Assembly (NCBI GenBank): GCA_964036045.1
Contig: OZ038378.1
Coordinates: forward strand, 145,913,767 to 145,977,766
Direction of reading: 5' to 3'
Source of the DNA: Eutreptiella sp. 'Long Island Sound 2002'
Lineage: Eukaryota; Euglenozoa; Euglenophyceae; Eutreptiales; Eutreptiaceae
DNA length: 64,000 nucleotides
Shown here: positions 54,612 to 64,000 of the stretch, piece by piece
How positions within the stretch are numbered: the stretch's first letter is position 1
How the letters are laid out: each line of letters begins with the position of its first letter
Program-made: the position numbers and the translations under genes
The notes under the pieces: generated by a model
Seen by the model: only the letters and a program-made list of their open reading frames with translations
Database searches by the model: none
Told to the model about the DNA's origin: nothing

Positions 54612-56231
54612 GCAACCACATGGTATTGAGGCATGACCGTCTCCTCCTGCCCCCTTTCACCCCTTGGGAAGGGGATTTAGGGACCATCCCATGCTATCTC
54701 AATTCAAGGCACAAGTTACTCGCAGGATTTTATGGGGGAACTAGAGGGCCACGGCCGTCCCGATTTTTTCCTTTTTTGACAGATCGATCAGGAATTGAAT
54801 TCCGTATCGATTCCCGGCCGAATTACCTTAAAACTTGTGCTGTAACGCGAGTTAATCGTCTTTTTCTGTGCCAGATGCCACCGCCGCCGCTGCCGCGACG
54901 CCGGCAACATCCCATCACTCTAGTCACAGGGACGTGGGAAATTGGGACCCACAAAGGTCCAAATAGTAAATAGGGGAACAATGCGGTCATCCCGGTGCTA
55001 AAAGCGGCGAGTTTTGTGGAGTTTCGGGCTTCGACCTCCCTCCCTCCAATAACCAGAAAACCAATTTGTTTGGTGATAGGAAAAGCGGGGTTTGACATCA
55101 GTGGAAAGATTCCACATATGTATATATGGTATTTGTGAACTTTAGCCCCCCACCCCCCGGGTGCCGGGAGGATGCTGGGCGCGTAGCACCCCACGTGGGG
55201 CCGAAGGCCCCCAACAAGAATATGCACATTTTACACTGACTGCCACGTTTACCTGTACAACCCTCCCGTTTATCCGTGGTCCATGGGTATTGCAGTCTTC
55301 AGTCTGTAGACATGGTTTGCCCCAAGTAAACTCGGTCTGCTAATTGGAGACAGTGTCGGCATGTTGTAGATGCGAAGTGCCAATATTTGGGAAGGGGGGC
55401 GAAGGCCAAGGGCCTCCTTCCCCCAAAACGGCCCGCTGACATCGTTTACGTGTGGCCATGGGCATGGCGATCTGTATTTTGTAGATGCGGTCTGCCCCAA
55501 GTAGACGAGGTCTGCGAATTGTAGATACTCTCCACATGTTGTAGACGTGAAGTGCCAATGTTTGGGACCCGGGAGGGGGGGCTAAACGGGGCGGAACAGC
55601 ACCACAGCTAGACCCACAATACATGTAGTGCACAGTAGTTGTTCCCTACTCTAGAACACAACACACACAGAGCAGAATATGCTCTAGACCACCATACAAG
55701 CGGTGCAGAATACTTTTTACCTGCTCTACACCACAATACACGTGGTGTGTCCTATTGCGGTCCATTGAAGCGTTTTTGTGGGGCCAGTCCCCTTATCACT
55801 AGTGTGCCCGCTGGGGCTGGTCGTAGGTGTTGTCTACCGGCTGCCTGAGTATCGGCCGTGGAGCCTGGCGCAGCTGGCACACTATCATGTCCCAGCATGG
55901 GACCCCTGACTGTCAGCCCGAGTATTGTGCAGATTCGTTTGCGTTGCTATTGGCCTTTGACTGGCGCCACGGATTACATGAATGTGATGCCGCCATTTGC
56001 TGGTGCGCACTGTCAGTTACTTTTAGTGGTTTGACTCGAAAACTGGATGTCAGGGGCACTTGGAACATACACTCAAACCTGTCCAGCCATTTCATTCGGT
56101 GCTGTCATGTGTGGAGAATGTAGTGAGGCCCACCTTGGAGCTTCGCAGCTTCATGAGTGCATGCACATATTTCGGAAAAGGGTGGTGCTTTTTTGCTTTC
56201 GTTCGCCCTTCCCACAGTGGTATTGACGCCC
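54612..56231 (+). other. Noncoding stretch with local repeats
   Basis: Two diverged units of about 190 bp (55285-55385 and 55465-55570, GTCTGCCCCAAGTAGAC, TTGTAGAYG.GAAGTGCCAA). A cluster of CACAATACACGTGGTG-like palindromic motifs lies at 55640-55745. A short frame at 55827-56123 is possibly coding but unrecognised. Confidence 0.5.
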
Positions 56232-57731
56232 ATGTCCTGTGGCGACACTGCTGGTAGCGGTTCCTGCCAAGCTGCCAAGCAAACCCAAAAGGTGCAGCAA
56301 CCCCTGAAAGGATATGTGATTGCTGTTGCTGGCAAGCTGAGCAAAACAGCAGATGCATTCAGGACGGTTGTTGAGGAACACGGAGGATTGTTTCGCGAGA
56401 AGGTTCGAGGCAATGTGAACATGCTCGTCGCATCAGAAGCAGAGGTGAAGAAGATGTCCTGCAAGGTGGCACAAGCAGCTGAGTTGAACATCTCTGTAGT
56501 AAGGGAGGATTGGATCTGGAAGACAATTGAGGTGGGTCATGCAGTGACTATGGAAGACAACACAGAGGTGTTTTTCCGGCTCCAGACCAACAAAGCGCAG
56601 CCAAGTGGGGCCAGGAGCAGTTCCTCAGGCCAAGCTGCCTTCCAAACCAAACAAGTACAACAACCTCTGAAAGGATACGGGATTGCTGTTGCTGGCATGC
56701 TCAGCAAAACCGCAGCTGACTTCAGAAAGATCGTCGAGGAGAACGGAGGACTGTTTTGCGAGAAGATTCGACACAATGTGGACATGCTCGTTGCGGAGGA
56801 GGCAGAGTGGAAGGCGATGTCTGGCAAGGTGGCACAAGCGGCCCGCTTGAACATCTCCGTGGTAAGGGAGGATTGGATGTGGAAGACCATTGAGTTGGGC
56901 CACGCAGTGACAGTCGAAGACAACGCAGAAATGTTCCTCACGATTTCTTTGGGCACCTCAGTTCCTGCTGCAGATTTCAGCCTCGTGCTGAAGAAGTTTA
57001 AGGCATCAGGAGAAACGACAAGTTCCATTCTGAACAAAGAGTATTTGCCCCTGGCAAGGGCCGACTTACTCACCTGTGCCAATGCTTGGGACGAGGAGAA
57101 GGATGCACAGGAGGTCATGGCAGCGCATGGCGCACACGGGATAACAATCACCCGCAAAGATTTGCTTACTTTGGCCCCAGGTCAGAAGGTCAATGATCAG
57201 ATTGTGCAGTTCTACACAGAACTTTTGAAGGATCGCTCCCATCTTTCCGGGTTCAGCGAATACCTTTTGTTCGATGTGGCCTTTTGTACTTATCTGATTC
57301 GTTCTGATTACGAGTACACTCGCATCAAAGAAAGCACAAGGCGCATTGATGTGTTCTCACATGCAAAGCTCATTTTCCCGGTTTATTGTTGTGGCCACTG
57401 GACCGTAGCAGTGGTCAATCTAAGGGACAAGGCATTTGAGTATTACGATTCTCTCGGTGATGTTGGCCAGTGGATTGTAGAGAGGCTGCAGCAGTGGGTG
57501 GTGCATGAGCATGAGGAGAAGAAGCAGTGCACATTGGACATTTCATCGTGGGCTGTGCGCTCCCCTGGGAGGCAGGTGCCCCAACAGCAAAACAAGGTGG
57601 ATTGTGGGGTCTTTGCATTGCAGTTTATGAACTGCTTAGCCCAGGACATGGAATACACTTTCACCCAACAATATATTGACTACTTCAGGAAACGGTTTGT
57701 GGTAGAAATTTTGAATGACAAGATCCTTTGA
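56232..57731 (+). CDS. BRCT-BRCT-Ulp1 cysteine protease (SUMO/Ub-like protease)
   Basis: First ATG 56232, TGA 57729-57731, 499 residues, no introns. Two BRCT domains that are near duplicates: about residues 22-108 (LKGYVIAVAGKLSK..GG..NMLVA..VVREDWIWKTIE) and 145-230 (LKGYGIAVAGMLSK..VVREDWMWKTIE). The C-terminal C48/Ulp1 protease domain (about 320-499) has all expected catalytic residues: His389 in GHWTVAV, Asp406 in YYDSLGD, Gln453 in QNKVDCG and Cys458 in DCGVF. The family cleaves SUMO or related modifiers; BRCT domains bind phosphopeptides or DNA ends, so a nuclear DNA-repair or chromatin role is plausible. It lies in the unique part of an 8.2-kb duplicated unit. It may be a host gene or a transposon passenger; Ulp1 domains are common in DNA transposons. 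Confidence 0.85.
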   Translation: MSCGDTAGSGSCQAAKQTQKVQQPLKGYVIAVAGKLSKTADAFRTVVEEHGGLFREKVRGNVNMLVASEAEVKKMSCKVAQAAELNISVVREDWIWKTIEVGHAVTMEDNTEVFFRLQTNKAQPSGARSSSSGQAAFQTKQVQQPLKGYGIAVAGMLSKTAADFRKIVEENGGLFCEKIRHNVDMLVAEEAEWKAMSGKVAQAARLNISVVREDWMWKTIELGHAVTVEDNAEMFLTISLGTSVPAADFSLVLKKFKASGETTSSILNKEYLPLARADLLTCANAWDEEKDAQEVMAAHGAHGITITRKDLLTLAPGQKVNDQIVQFYTELLKDRSHLSGFSEYLLFDVAFCTYLIRSDYEYTRIKESTRRIDVFSHAKLIFPVYCCGHWTVAVVNLRDKAFEYYDSLGDVGQWIVERLQQWVVHEHEEKKQCTLDISSWAVRSPGRQVPQQQNKVDCGVFALQFMNCLAQDMEYTFTQQYIDYFRKRFVVEILNDKIL

Positions 57732-58705
57732 TATGAGCAGTGCCATACTCCCCCCTTGGCCTCGCGTTGGCGGTGGGGCCGCCGAAGCAAGCATCAAGCT
57801 ATTGATGCTGTGGTCCTGATACAGTGCTCCTAAGGGGAGTCTGGTGTTTGTAGGGATGATGCCGCGCTGACCAACGTCTTGATATGCTTGGCACACCTGA
57901 GGTGAGGTTGACAAGGCGCAGTGGAGCCGGGTACGTCAGTCGCAGTGGTATGGCATCCCCACGTACATTGTGGACGGGGGCTCCCGGCGCCCCAAATGCC
58001 GCTGGACAGCACGTATTGTGCCCCCTCAATAGGGGGAGGTCACACGGCTTTCATCAACAGATCGCGGGATGTCTCTATTTCCGCGGGATCAGCTGAGAGA
58101 AAAATGACGAACCCCGTCCAGCTCTTACCGCTGTAATCTTCAGCGACCCCCACCGCCCCCGCACAAACACCAAAACCTGTGGCCCTACAGAATCTGAACC
58201 CTCACCAAATGCTGGAGCCCGCTGAATCTGGATTTGCACCCGACAAACCCCCCATGACCCCATTCACCTTCTTGAGCACATCTCGAAAACTCGCATCTCC
58301 TTCTAATTCTGTGAAGTGCTTTTCCAAACCAAAGAAAACGGGGCACAGTGAACTGAGGGGTTGGTACAATGAAAGCGGCTGGGCACCCCATCACGTGTGA
58401 CGAGACACTTCTGCTTGTGTTGTCTTCAGTTGTCCTGGGGGGACTGTCTTCCTCAATGTGTACAGGGAATGGGCTCAGCCATCACCTGTACTTCATCACG
58501 ATTCTACCCTACCCCACCACCACTGCCACAAGCGGCATAGTTTCGACGCATCACTTGCTCCTCACTCCAAGGCAACCTCAAAGCCGCACCTGCAGCCAAA
58601 CAAATAGCCAACCAAAAGGATGCCGCTCATGTAAATACTAGGACTACTGCTCAGTGGGTTTCCGATCTATGAGGAAAAAACACGCCGCCGATGAGAGCAG
58701 CCGCC
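57732..58705 (+). other. Noncoding stretch after the Ulp1 gene
   Basis: No gene, repeat or RNA recognised. Confidence 0.4.
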
Positions 58706-61700
58706 ATTCATCCCTTCGGGGGTTCCCATGGTGCTGCTGCACTATTCCTTCCATTCCACTATGCTGTCCCCAATGGTTCCCAGGTTTGAAAATCTTGCAT
58801 TGCCAATTGAGTGTCAAACCGGATGCCGTGGCCCGTCAACACACAGCTGACAGAGAGGAACAGCCCGCCATTATGGGTCGCAAAGCTTAAAGGGTCACAC
58901 CTGCAGGTAAAGTGAATTGGAATTGAATAAAGCCTGGGTTGAACGGGCCGTTGATGCGCCGGCACATGATCGGTGATTTGGGCATGGTCTCACGGCCTTT
59001 CTTTGAGAGGCAAGGCAGCCGAAGTGTCTGGTACCAGGTTTAATTTGTGCGATGTAAGCTATCCGGAGCTTTGTGCTTGCCGCGGGCTGCGCGGATTTTT
59101 TCACCCGTGTATCAGATTTTTTCACTCTGCATCTTCCACAATGCCACAGAAATCCACGACTTGTTGGCTGGTGCCCGATTCTTGCTGGTTCTGCTGCCAT
59201 TTATTCTTGGGTAGAGGTCAGGATGGTGGATCCATGCAGCCTTGTGCACCCAGACTGTACAGGTCCGGTGGGGAGAGGACACTGGCTCCAGTGCAGTCCC
59301 TACTGCGGAGCTTCCATCCATACCCTAGCACAGGGGTTCCAAAGCGGATTACCATTGGAGCCCTAAGGACTGTAATTGGAGCTCTGTTTCCACCGCTTCT
59401 TGCACAACCACAGTGACCACCGTATGTGCGATCACAGCCACAACCACCTTTTCCGTCAGTGAAAAAGACGGGGAGGGCCAAAAAGGAGGGGTTTCCACTG
59501 TGATCCACTGTGCTTGTCTTTTTCACTGACGGACACGGGGGGGGGGGGGAGGCGCAAAAGTATGAGTGGTTCTCATTTTTGGCCAGTGTCTAGTGGTTTT
59601 CACAAGGTGGGTCTTATTTTGGGGCTGGTGGTTTTCGGTACTACATTTTTGGAGCCTTCAGATCGGCCTTCTGTGCTGGGAGCACCCTCTTGCTTGGGGG
59701 TGGTACTGCTGTCAAGGGGGGAGGTACGGCACGCGGTGCGATGCGCGGTGCGCGGTCTTTTGGGTAGTGCGGCTGACTCTTTCCCCATAATTCCTCCTTG
59801 TGCTTTTTCTCAGCACCTCACCGGTCCTGTAGCACCCCCCCTCTGGTGAGCCCGTGCGGTGCTCAAAGTGGCTGCATGATTGCCCTGCTCTTTGGTGTTG
59901 GGCCATGCTAGAGAGCGGATCCTTCTCCTTTCATCATCAACCAACGGCCCCCTCCGTCAGGGGGTGTGGGCGGCTACCACCACCATGCAATTGGTGAGGA
60001 AGATGGAGTGGAGGCCTCCGTTGTTGCATGCTTACCCCTTAGGCCACCGCGTCCTTGACAACCTGAAAAATCACTGAAAAATTTCGAGACTATGATGGAA
60101 AGAACGCGCGCGGTGCGCGCGGTGCGATGCGCCGTGCGTGTACCTCCCCCAAGGGGTGCCATGAGGCACCACATCCCTCTTCAATGGAGGCTCGACCAGC
60201 ATTCATCCACTTTCTGCCCCACCCCCCCCCCCCAATGCTGGGGCAACCGGCTTTCAAGTGCGGGGGGGCGGGGGCGTCGGTAGAGCCCCTGGCTAGGCCC
60301 CCCGCCGCAAAAAAAAAGGGGGCTCAATTGACGGGACTCCCCAAAACCAACAATAGACAGGGGGGGTCCCCCAGAGGGGGGGTGTTCCAGGGGCCACCTG
60401 GAGGATGGGCATGGGGTTGGAAGAGGAGGGGGAGACTTATTTGTGGTGAATATCGGGAGGGAGGGAGGGAGGGGGGAGGGGGAAGTGGGGGGAGGCAGGG
60501 GGGAGGGGCGAGGCAGGGAGGGGAAGGGAGGGGGTCGATCGAGGGCGGGAGGGGAGGCGGGGCGCGGCCGCGGCGGGGGACGGGCGGGGCGGGAGGAAGG
60601 GCGCGGGGGGGGGGGGGGGGGGGAGGGAGGATTGTTGCAGTTGGCAAACGTTGACAAAACTGTTTTTCTGGCGCAGTTGGTCCCAATGGAAATAATGGTC
60701 CGTGTGAATGGAGCCCTTTTCCCTGCCCCCTCCCCCCCATACATTTTTCGGGGGCTCTGTTGCCCCCCCCCCCCCCCCCTCCCCAAGTGAAAACCTGACA
60801 ACCCCTGAGCCAGTCCCAGCCCATGACCCACTCTTATGCACACTAATCCAATCCACCCACACCACCCCAACGGGCGGTTAACCCCCCTCCCACCAAGGCC
60901 CCACCGTAGGGCCTTGGTACCCTCCCTCCTCCCGTGTCCTTCCCCGCCCCTTGTCCATTCCCGGCCAAAAAGCATAGGAAATACTAGGCACCGAAGAAAA
61001 TCACCTCGAAGAGAGGTTGTTAGATCAAGCGCAGGCGCGGGCGTCATATACCCCCCTTTTTGGGGGTCATTCGCGTAGCATACCCCAAGGCATGATATTT
61101 GATGTCCAAGCCCTTGTAAAATCATTATTTTGCCCAATAAGAGCATCCCCCAATGGATTTTTTGATTCTGCGGCCTCTATGCCCTAAAACTGGATAACAC
61201 TTTCTGGGGGTGGGGGGGTGGGGGGTGGGGGGGGGGTCAAAAGTTTTCGCTTAGAAGGCTTCAAGCAGTAGGAAGGCTGTGCGCTCGTAAAACCCCTCCC
61301 GGTCGAATGGTAACCCACTAGGTCGGCGGTTCGAATCCTGGTCGGCAGACGCCGGCGGCGCCGCTGCAAACATGGACCGCGCCAGGGTTCCAACCACTGA
61401 CTGAAATGTCTGCAGACGCCTGCATTACCACTCAGCCACTGCTGTTTCTGACACACATTATGCTTCCGACTGCTTTATGCTGTGTCTGCTACTGACAAAA
61501 AACCCAAAGTGTGTGTTTCTGTCTGACTGACTGCTGGCCTGTCTAACTGACTGATGGCTGACTGTCAACCTCTCTTCGAGGTGCACTGCCGAAGGCAATA
61601 GAATTTTTCTTTAGGTTACGCTAGAACTGGTCTTGGGGGGGGGGGGGGGTCGCTTGGTGACCGTCCCCCGGGGGGTGTGGGGGGGTGGGATAACCACCCA

Positions 61701-62111
61701 CTGTAGAGCGTTGCCTCGGCCCCGCGGCATGGCCTTGGTAGAAGAAACACCCACTACACACTGCAAGGCGGTGAGCCCCTGAAAAAGCAGACAAATGGCC
61801 TGAGTAGACCAGCACCGACCTCTAAGAAGTGGATCATCATGAGAAGGAGGTACGAGACGTTTGATGGTGCACACTGAGTGTCGTGGCTATCATTCAAAGG
61901 CACCTGGATGGTGACATGGGTCACGTGGCTTTGGGGCAATCAGAGGTGGGATAGATGTAGATGTAGGGCTCCATGGGACCACAACGTGGTTCACTGGCCC
62001 CTGTGTTCCACCAAACACGGGACCACGGTGCACAAGCGACTCATACAGTGCCCTAAATGAAATGGCCAGTTGAAGGCCCTGTGGGTGTCTACATTGGGTA
62101 CTTGCGAAGAA
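58706..62111 (+). repeat. Segmental duplication, copy 2
   Basis: Counterpart of 50509-54611. It lacks the 1.25-kb replacement and the 130-bp insertion of copy 1, but contains a full Helentron-like element (61002-61604). It is cut on the right by the transposon starting at about 62112. Confidence 0.95.
61002..61604 (+). mobile_element. Helentron-like non-autonomous element, full-length copy B
   Basis: Same ends as copy A: CACCTCGAAGAGAGGTTG at the 5' end, CAACCTCTCTTCGAGGTG at 61566-61583 and a 3' hairpin before ..CAATAGAAT. The empty site is present in copy 1 of the segmental duplication (54090-54105, GAAGAAAATTTTTCTTT), which fixes the insertion between T and T (or with AAT duplicated). Internal tRNA-like sequences sit at about 61292-61345 (box B GGTTCGAATCC) and, on the minus strand, about 61385-61450 (box A TGGCTGAGTGGTAATGC, box B-like GGTTGGAACCC). 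Confidence 0.8.
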
Positions 62112-62362
62112 TATCTCTCTGGGACATCCGGTTCATGCCAACACGGAGCGTTTTCACATTTTTTCAGACTTTTCTCAACTTTTGGCGTAATGCACCAAAA
62201 TGTCGTCACCTTGGGGGGGGTATGTGTATGCTTTTCGAAATCTGTGGGAAAACGCCGTTTCAGAAATGTATGGGTTGGGGGGGGTAGGTGGTCACAGTTT
62301 TGCGCACCGAGCTGTACAAGGGAGGACACACAGGGCACAGGCAATGGTCCAGGGATCACTCA

Positions 62363-63370
62363 TTATTCCGAATCCGATTCGTTGTCATCGTTGCCCCTTT
62401 CTGCAAGGGCCGGGACTCCATTGGGGCACACATCCCCGTGCTTGTGACTGGGAACATATTTCTTCAGTTTTTCCCAATCCTGCAGCCTGCGTGGCTTCAC
62501 TGGTACCCACCCTGTGTTCAGGGGCATGGCCCACAGGCCGTCAGTTGTGAGGTCCACATTTCGCTGTTTGGTGAGCTGGACCTTGCGCCATGGAATGGCC
62601 TCACTGTACCCTGATTTCACCCAGACAAAACCGGGGTGGGCCTCCAGGTTTTCAGGGTTAGGTGTCTTGCCAAAGTCCAACCACTTTATTTTCTCATCTC
62701 TGATCAAAACAGGCTTCTGCTGATGGTCCAGGTGGCTGCCTGAAGACTTATATGCACCGGCCAGCCACCTGGACATATCCCAAAAATCGCTGCGCTTCAA
62801 AATGCGCAGCTTGCGTACAAACCGCTGTTTGTTTCGTACAACGTGCTGGATTGTTAGGCCAGCCATGTCAGTGAGACCGTAATAATGATCAACATTATAG
62901 AGGGCACGGTCCATGGCACGGGACGCTGCATCGCATAGATTATATGAGTGGCCCTTGATGAAAACGCACCACGTGATGCGATGAAACCAGCGCCACTGGA
63001 CCAGTTTGTCAAACAAATTACAAAACATCCAATTTAGAAATTCAGAACAGCACCCATCTGTATGAACGAATAGGTGCCCTGCCCCTGTGGAGCACCGGTA
63101 CAGCTCTCCGATCAGGGCAGAGGCTGTCTCATTGAAACCCTTACCGGCCACATACTCTGGCCAAACCATTACAGTATCAACACCCAGAGTGGTGCGGTGC
63201 AACACCAAACGGTGCGCCTTCAACTCTGAGGTGTACCACTTTTCCCCGACGGGCATTTTCAATAAATTCAAGGCTTTACTGTAATCCAGGACCATGTGTT
63301 CTGCCCGATCAGGGAAACGAACACCCGGAGTTGAAAAAGTCGTCACTCTTGCTCCACCCCAGGTCTGCAA
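62363..63370 (-). pseudogene. DUF7869-type transposon protein, C-terminal part
   Basis: The minus-strand frame ends with TAA directly followed by TGA (62363, 62360). It reads HMVLDYSKALNLLKMPVGEK, KAHRLVLH, then HLFVHTDGCCSEFLNWMFCN, WCVFIKGHSYNLCDAASRAM. This matches the layout of DUF7869 proteins of mobile elements, in which a D..C acidic strand and a GHT/S..DxxxS motif belong to an RNase-H-like fold; here GHSYNLCDAASR stands for GHTHEDIDxxFS. No ATG opens the frame, which continues from the N-terminal piece by a frame change near 63350. Confidence 0.6.
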
Positions 63371-63771
63371 ATTTGCCGACGCGACCCACGGTAGGGTACA
63401 AAGTACGTTGCCTGGTGCCCCCTTTTTCTGGTGTACTTCTGACGACCTGCGTGTTTCACATCTTGCTCCAAATCGACGTCGATGCAGGTTGCCAGAAATT
63501 CGTGTTGCGAAGCCTTGGTGGGGTGAATCTTTTTATCCCAAAACTGGGCTGCAAAAGCCGCGGCCTCAGTAGTGGATAAAATGTCGTGCTCTGTGTGGGC
63601 GCATGCAGGCTGCTGTGACCCACCGGTACGAGGCTTTTTGGCGCGCAAGTCAGGCCGCCGCGTCACCTGCACCCAAGTTTCACCCCCAGATCGCGCTCTT
63701 TTTCGCACCAAAGGTTTCAGTGGCGCATCAGGGGAAGCAACAGCACGTTGTGTGAATTTGTATGAAGACAT
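63343..63771 (-). pseudogene. DUF7869-type transposon protein, N-terminal part
   Basis: ATG at 63771-63769, opening MSSYKFTQRAV. A basic, disordered N-terminus is followed by ATYFVPYRGSRRQIC, which resembles the segment before the first Cys cluster in DUF7869 proteins (rYf....g..VC). The frame then stops at 63343. In that family about 150-200 residues lie between this point and the DYSKAL segment; here they are deleted and the frame is shifted. The gene is a deletion derivative. Confidence 0.5.
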
Positions 63772-64000
63772 GGTGGCTGCCTGTTAGCAAAAATAGGCAG
63801 CAGGCAACACAGGCACTGTCCAAAGCGGAGAAAAATCTCAAACATGTCGTTAGCACAGCATGCAAACCTGGGGTGTTCCGAATAGCCCTTTTCAAGGGCT
63901 TTCCGAATATGCCCCACATACCCCCCCCAACCGGACACTCAGCGGGCACAAATGAGACCACAAAGGCACCAACCCCTGAAAACGCTCCGTGTTGGCATGA

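Larger units (their letters stand above)
62112..64000 (-). mobile_element. DNA transposon with TIRs carrying a DUF7869-type gene (right end outside window)
   Basis: A perfect 24-bp inverted repeat lies at 62133-62156 (starts TCATGCCAACACGGAGCG) and 63977-64000. The left border is set by comparison with the empty duplicate (54611), where the shared sequence ends after AGAATAT. The left terminus CTCTCTGGGACATCCGG should therefore reappear inverted just beyond 64000. Confidence 0.75.

Overview
This window looks like a nuclear contig from a eukaryote, most likely a unicellular alga. The evidence is one spliced host-type gene (an eIF4E-family cap-binding protein), GT-AG introns, poly(A)-tailed retroposons with long target-site duplications, APE-type LINE remnants, Harbinger-like, Helentron-like and hAT-like DNA transposons, strong local swings in GC, long poly-C/poly-G tracts and very large satellite blocks. 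I cannot fix the lineage from sequence alone; the LINE C-terminal domain resembles those I know from dinoflagellates and other microalgae.

Layout. 1-6.9 kb: a degenerate APE-type LINE (upstream ORFs, a truncated endonuclease with a 2A-like motif, a zinc-knuckle C-terminal part; the reverse transcriptase is missing). 7.6-7.8 kb: an intact SINE with its target-site duplication. 7.85-11.3 kb: a two-exon eIF4E-like gene whose 1.86-kb intron carries a long inverted repeat. 13.3-18.5 kb: a second SINE copy and a near-identical 1521-bp tandem repeat. 19.5-26.6 kb: three deletion derivatives of one PIF/Harbinger-like (DDE_Tnp_4) transposon, each with a 3-bp target duplication; one holds a retroposed 273-codon ORF and one is nested in a SINE. 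27.3-27.9 kb: a Helentron-like element with tRNA-like sequences. 31.4-35.2 kb: four adjacent satellites. 35.6-37.65 kb: four copies of a folded, covarying module.

37.7-50.3 kb may be one large mobile element. It encodes a small Pro-rich ORF, a UPF1-like SF1 helicase, an array of 26 palindromic hairpins, a protein with an OTU-like protease and a 2OG-Fe(II)-oxygenase-like domain, and an ORF joining a USP-type deubiquitinase domain to a hAT-like (ZNF862/KIAA1586-type) transposase. Three of these ORFs share the same Pro/Ala linker repeats. A 200-N gap cuts the transposase.

50.5-62.1 kb: a recent tandem segmental duplication (offset 8197 bp) whose two copies differ by mobile-element insertions, giving filled/empty-site pairs. 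Between the copies lies an intact BRCT-BRCT-Ulp1 gene. 62.1-64 kb: a DNA transposon with terminal inverted repeats carrying a broken DUF7869-type gene on the minus strand. Few genes appear intact: the eIF4E-like gene, the BRCT-Ulp1 gene, the 273-codon retroposed ORF and possibly the ORFs of the large element.
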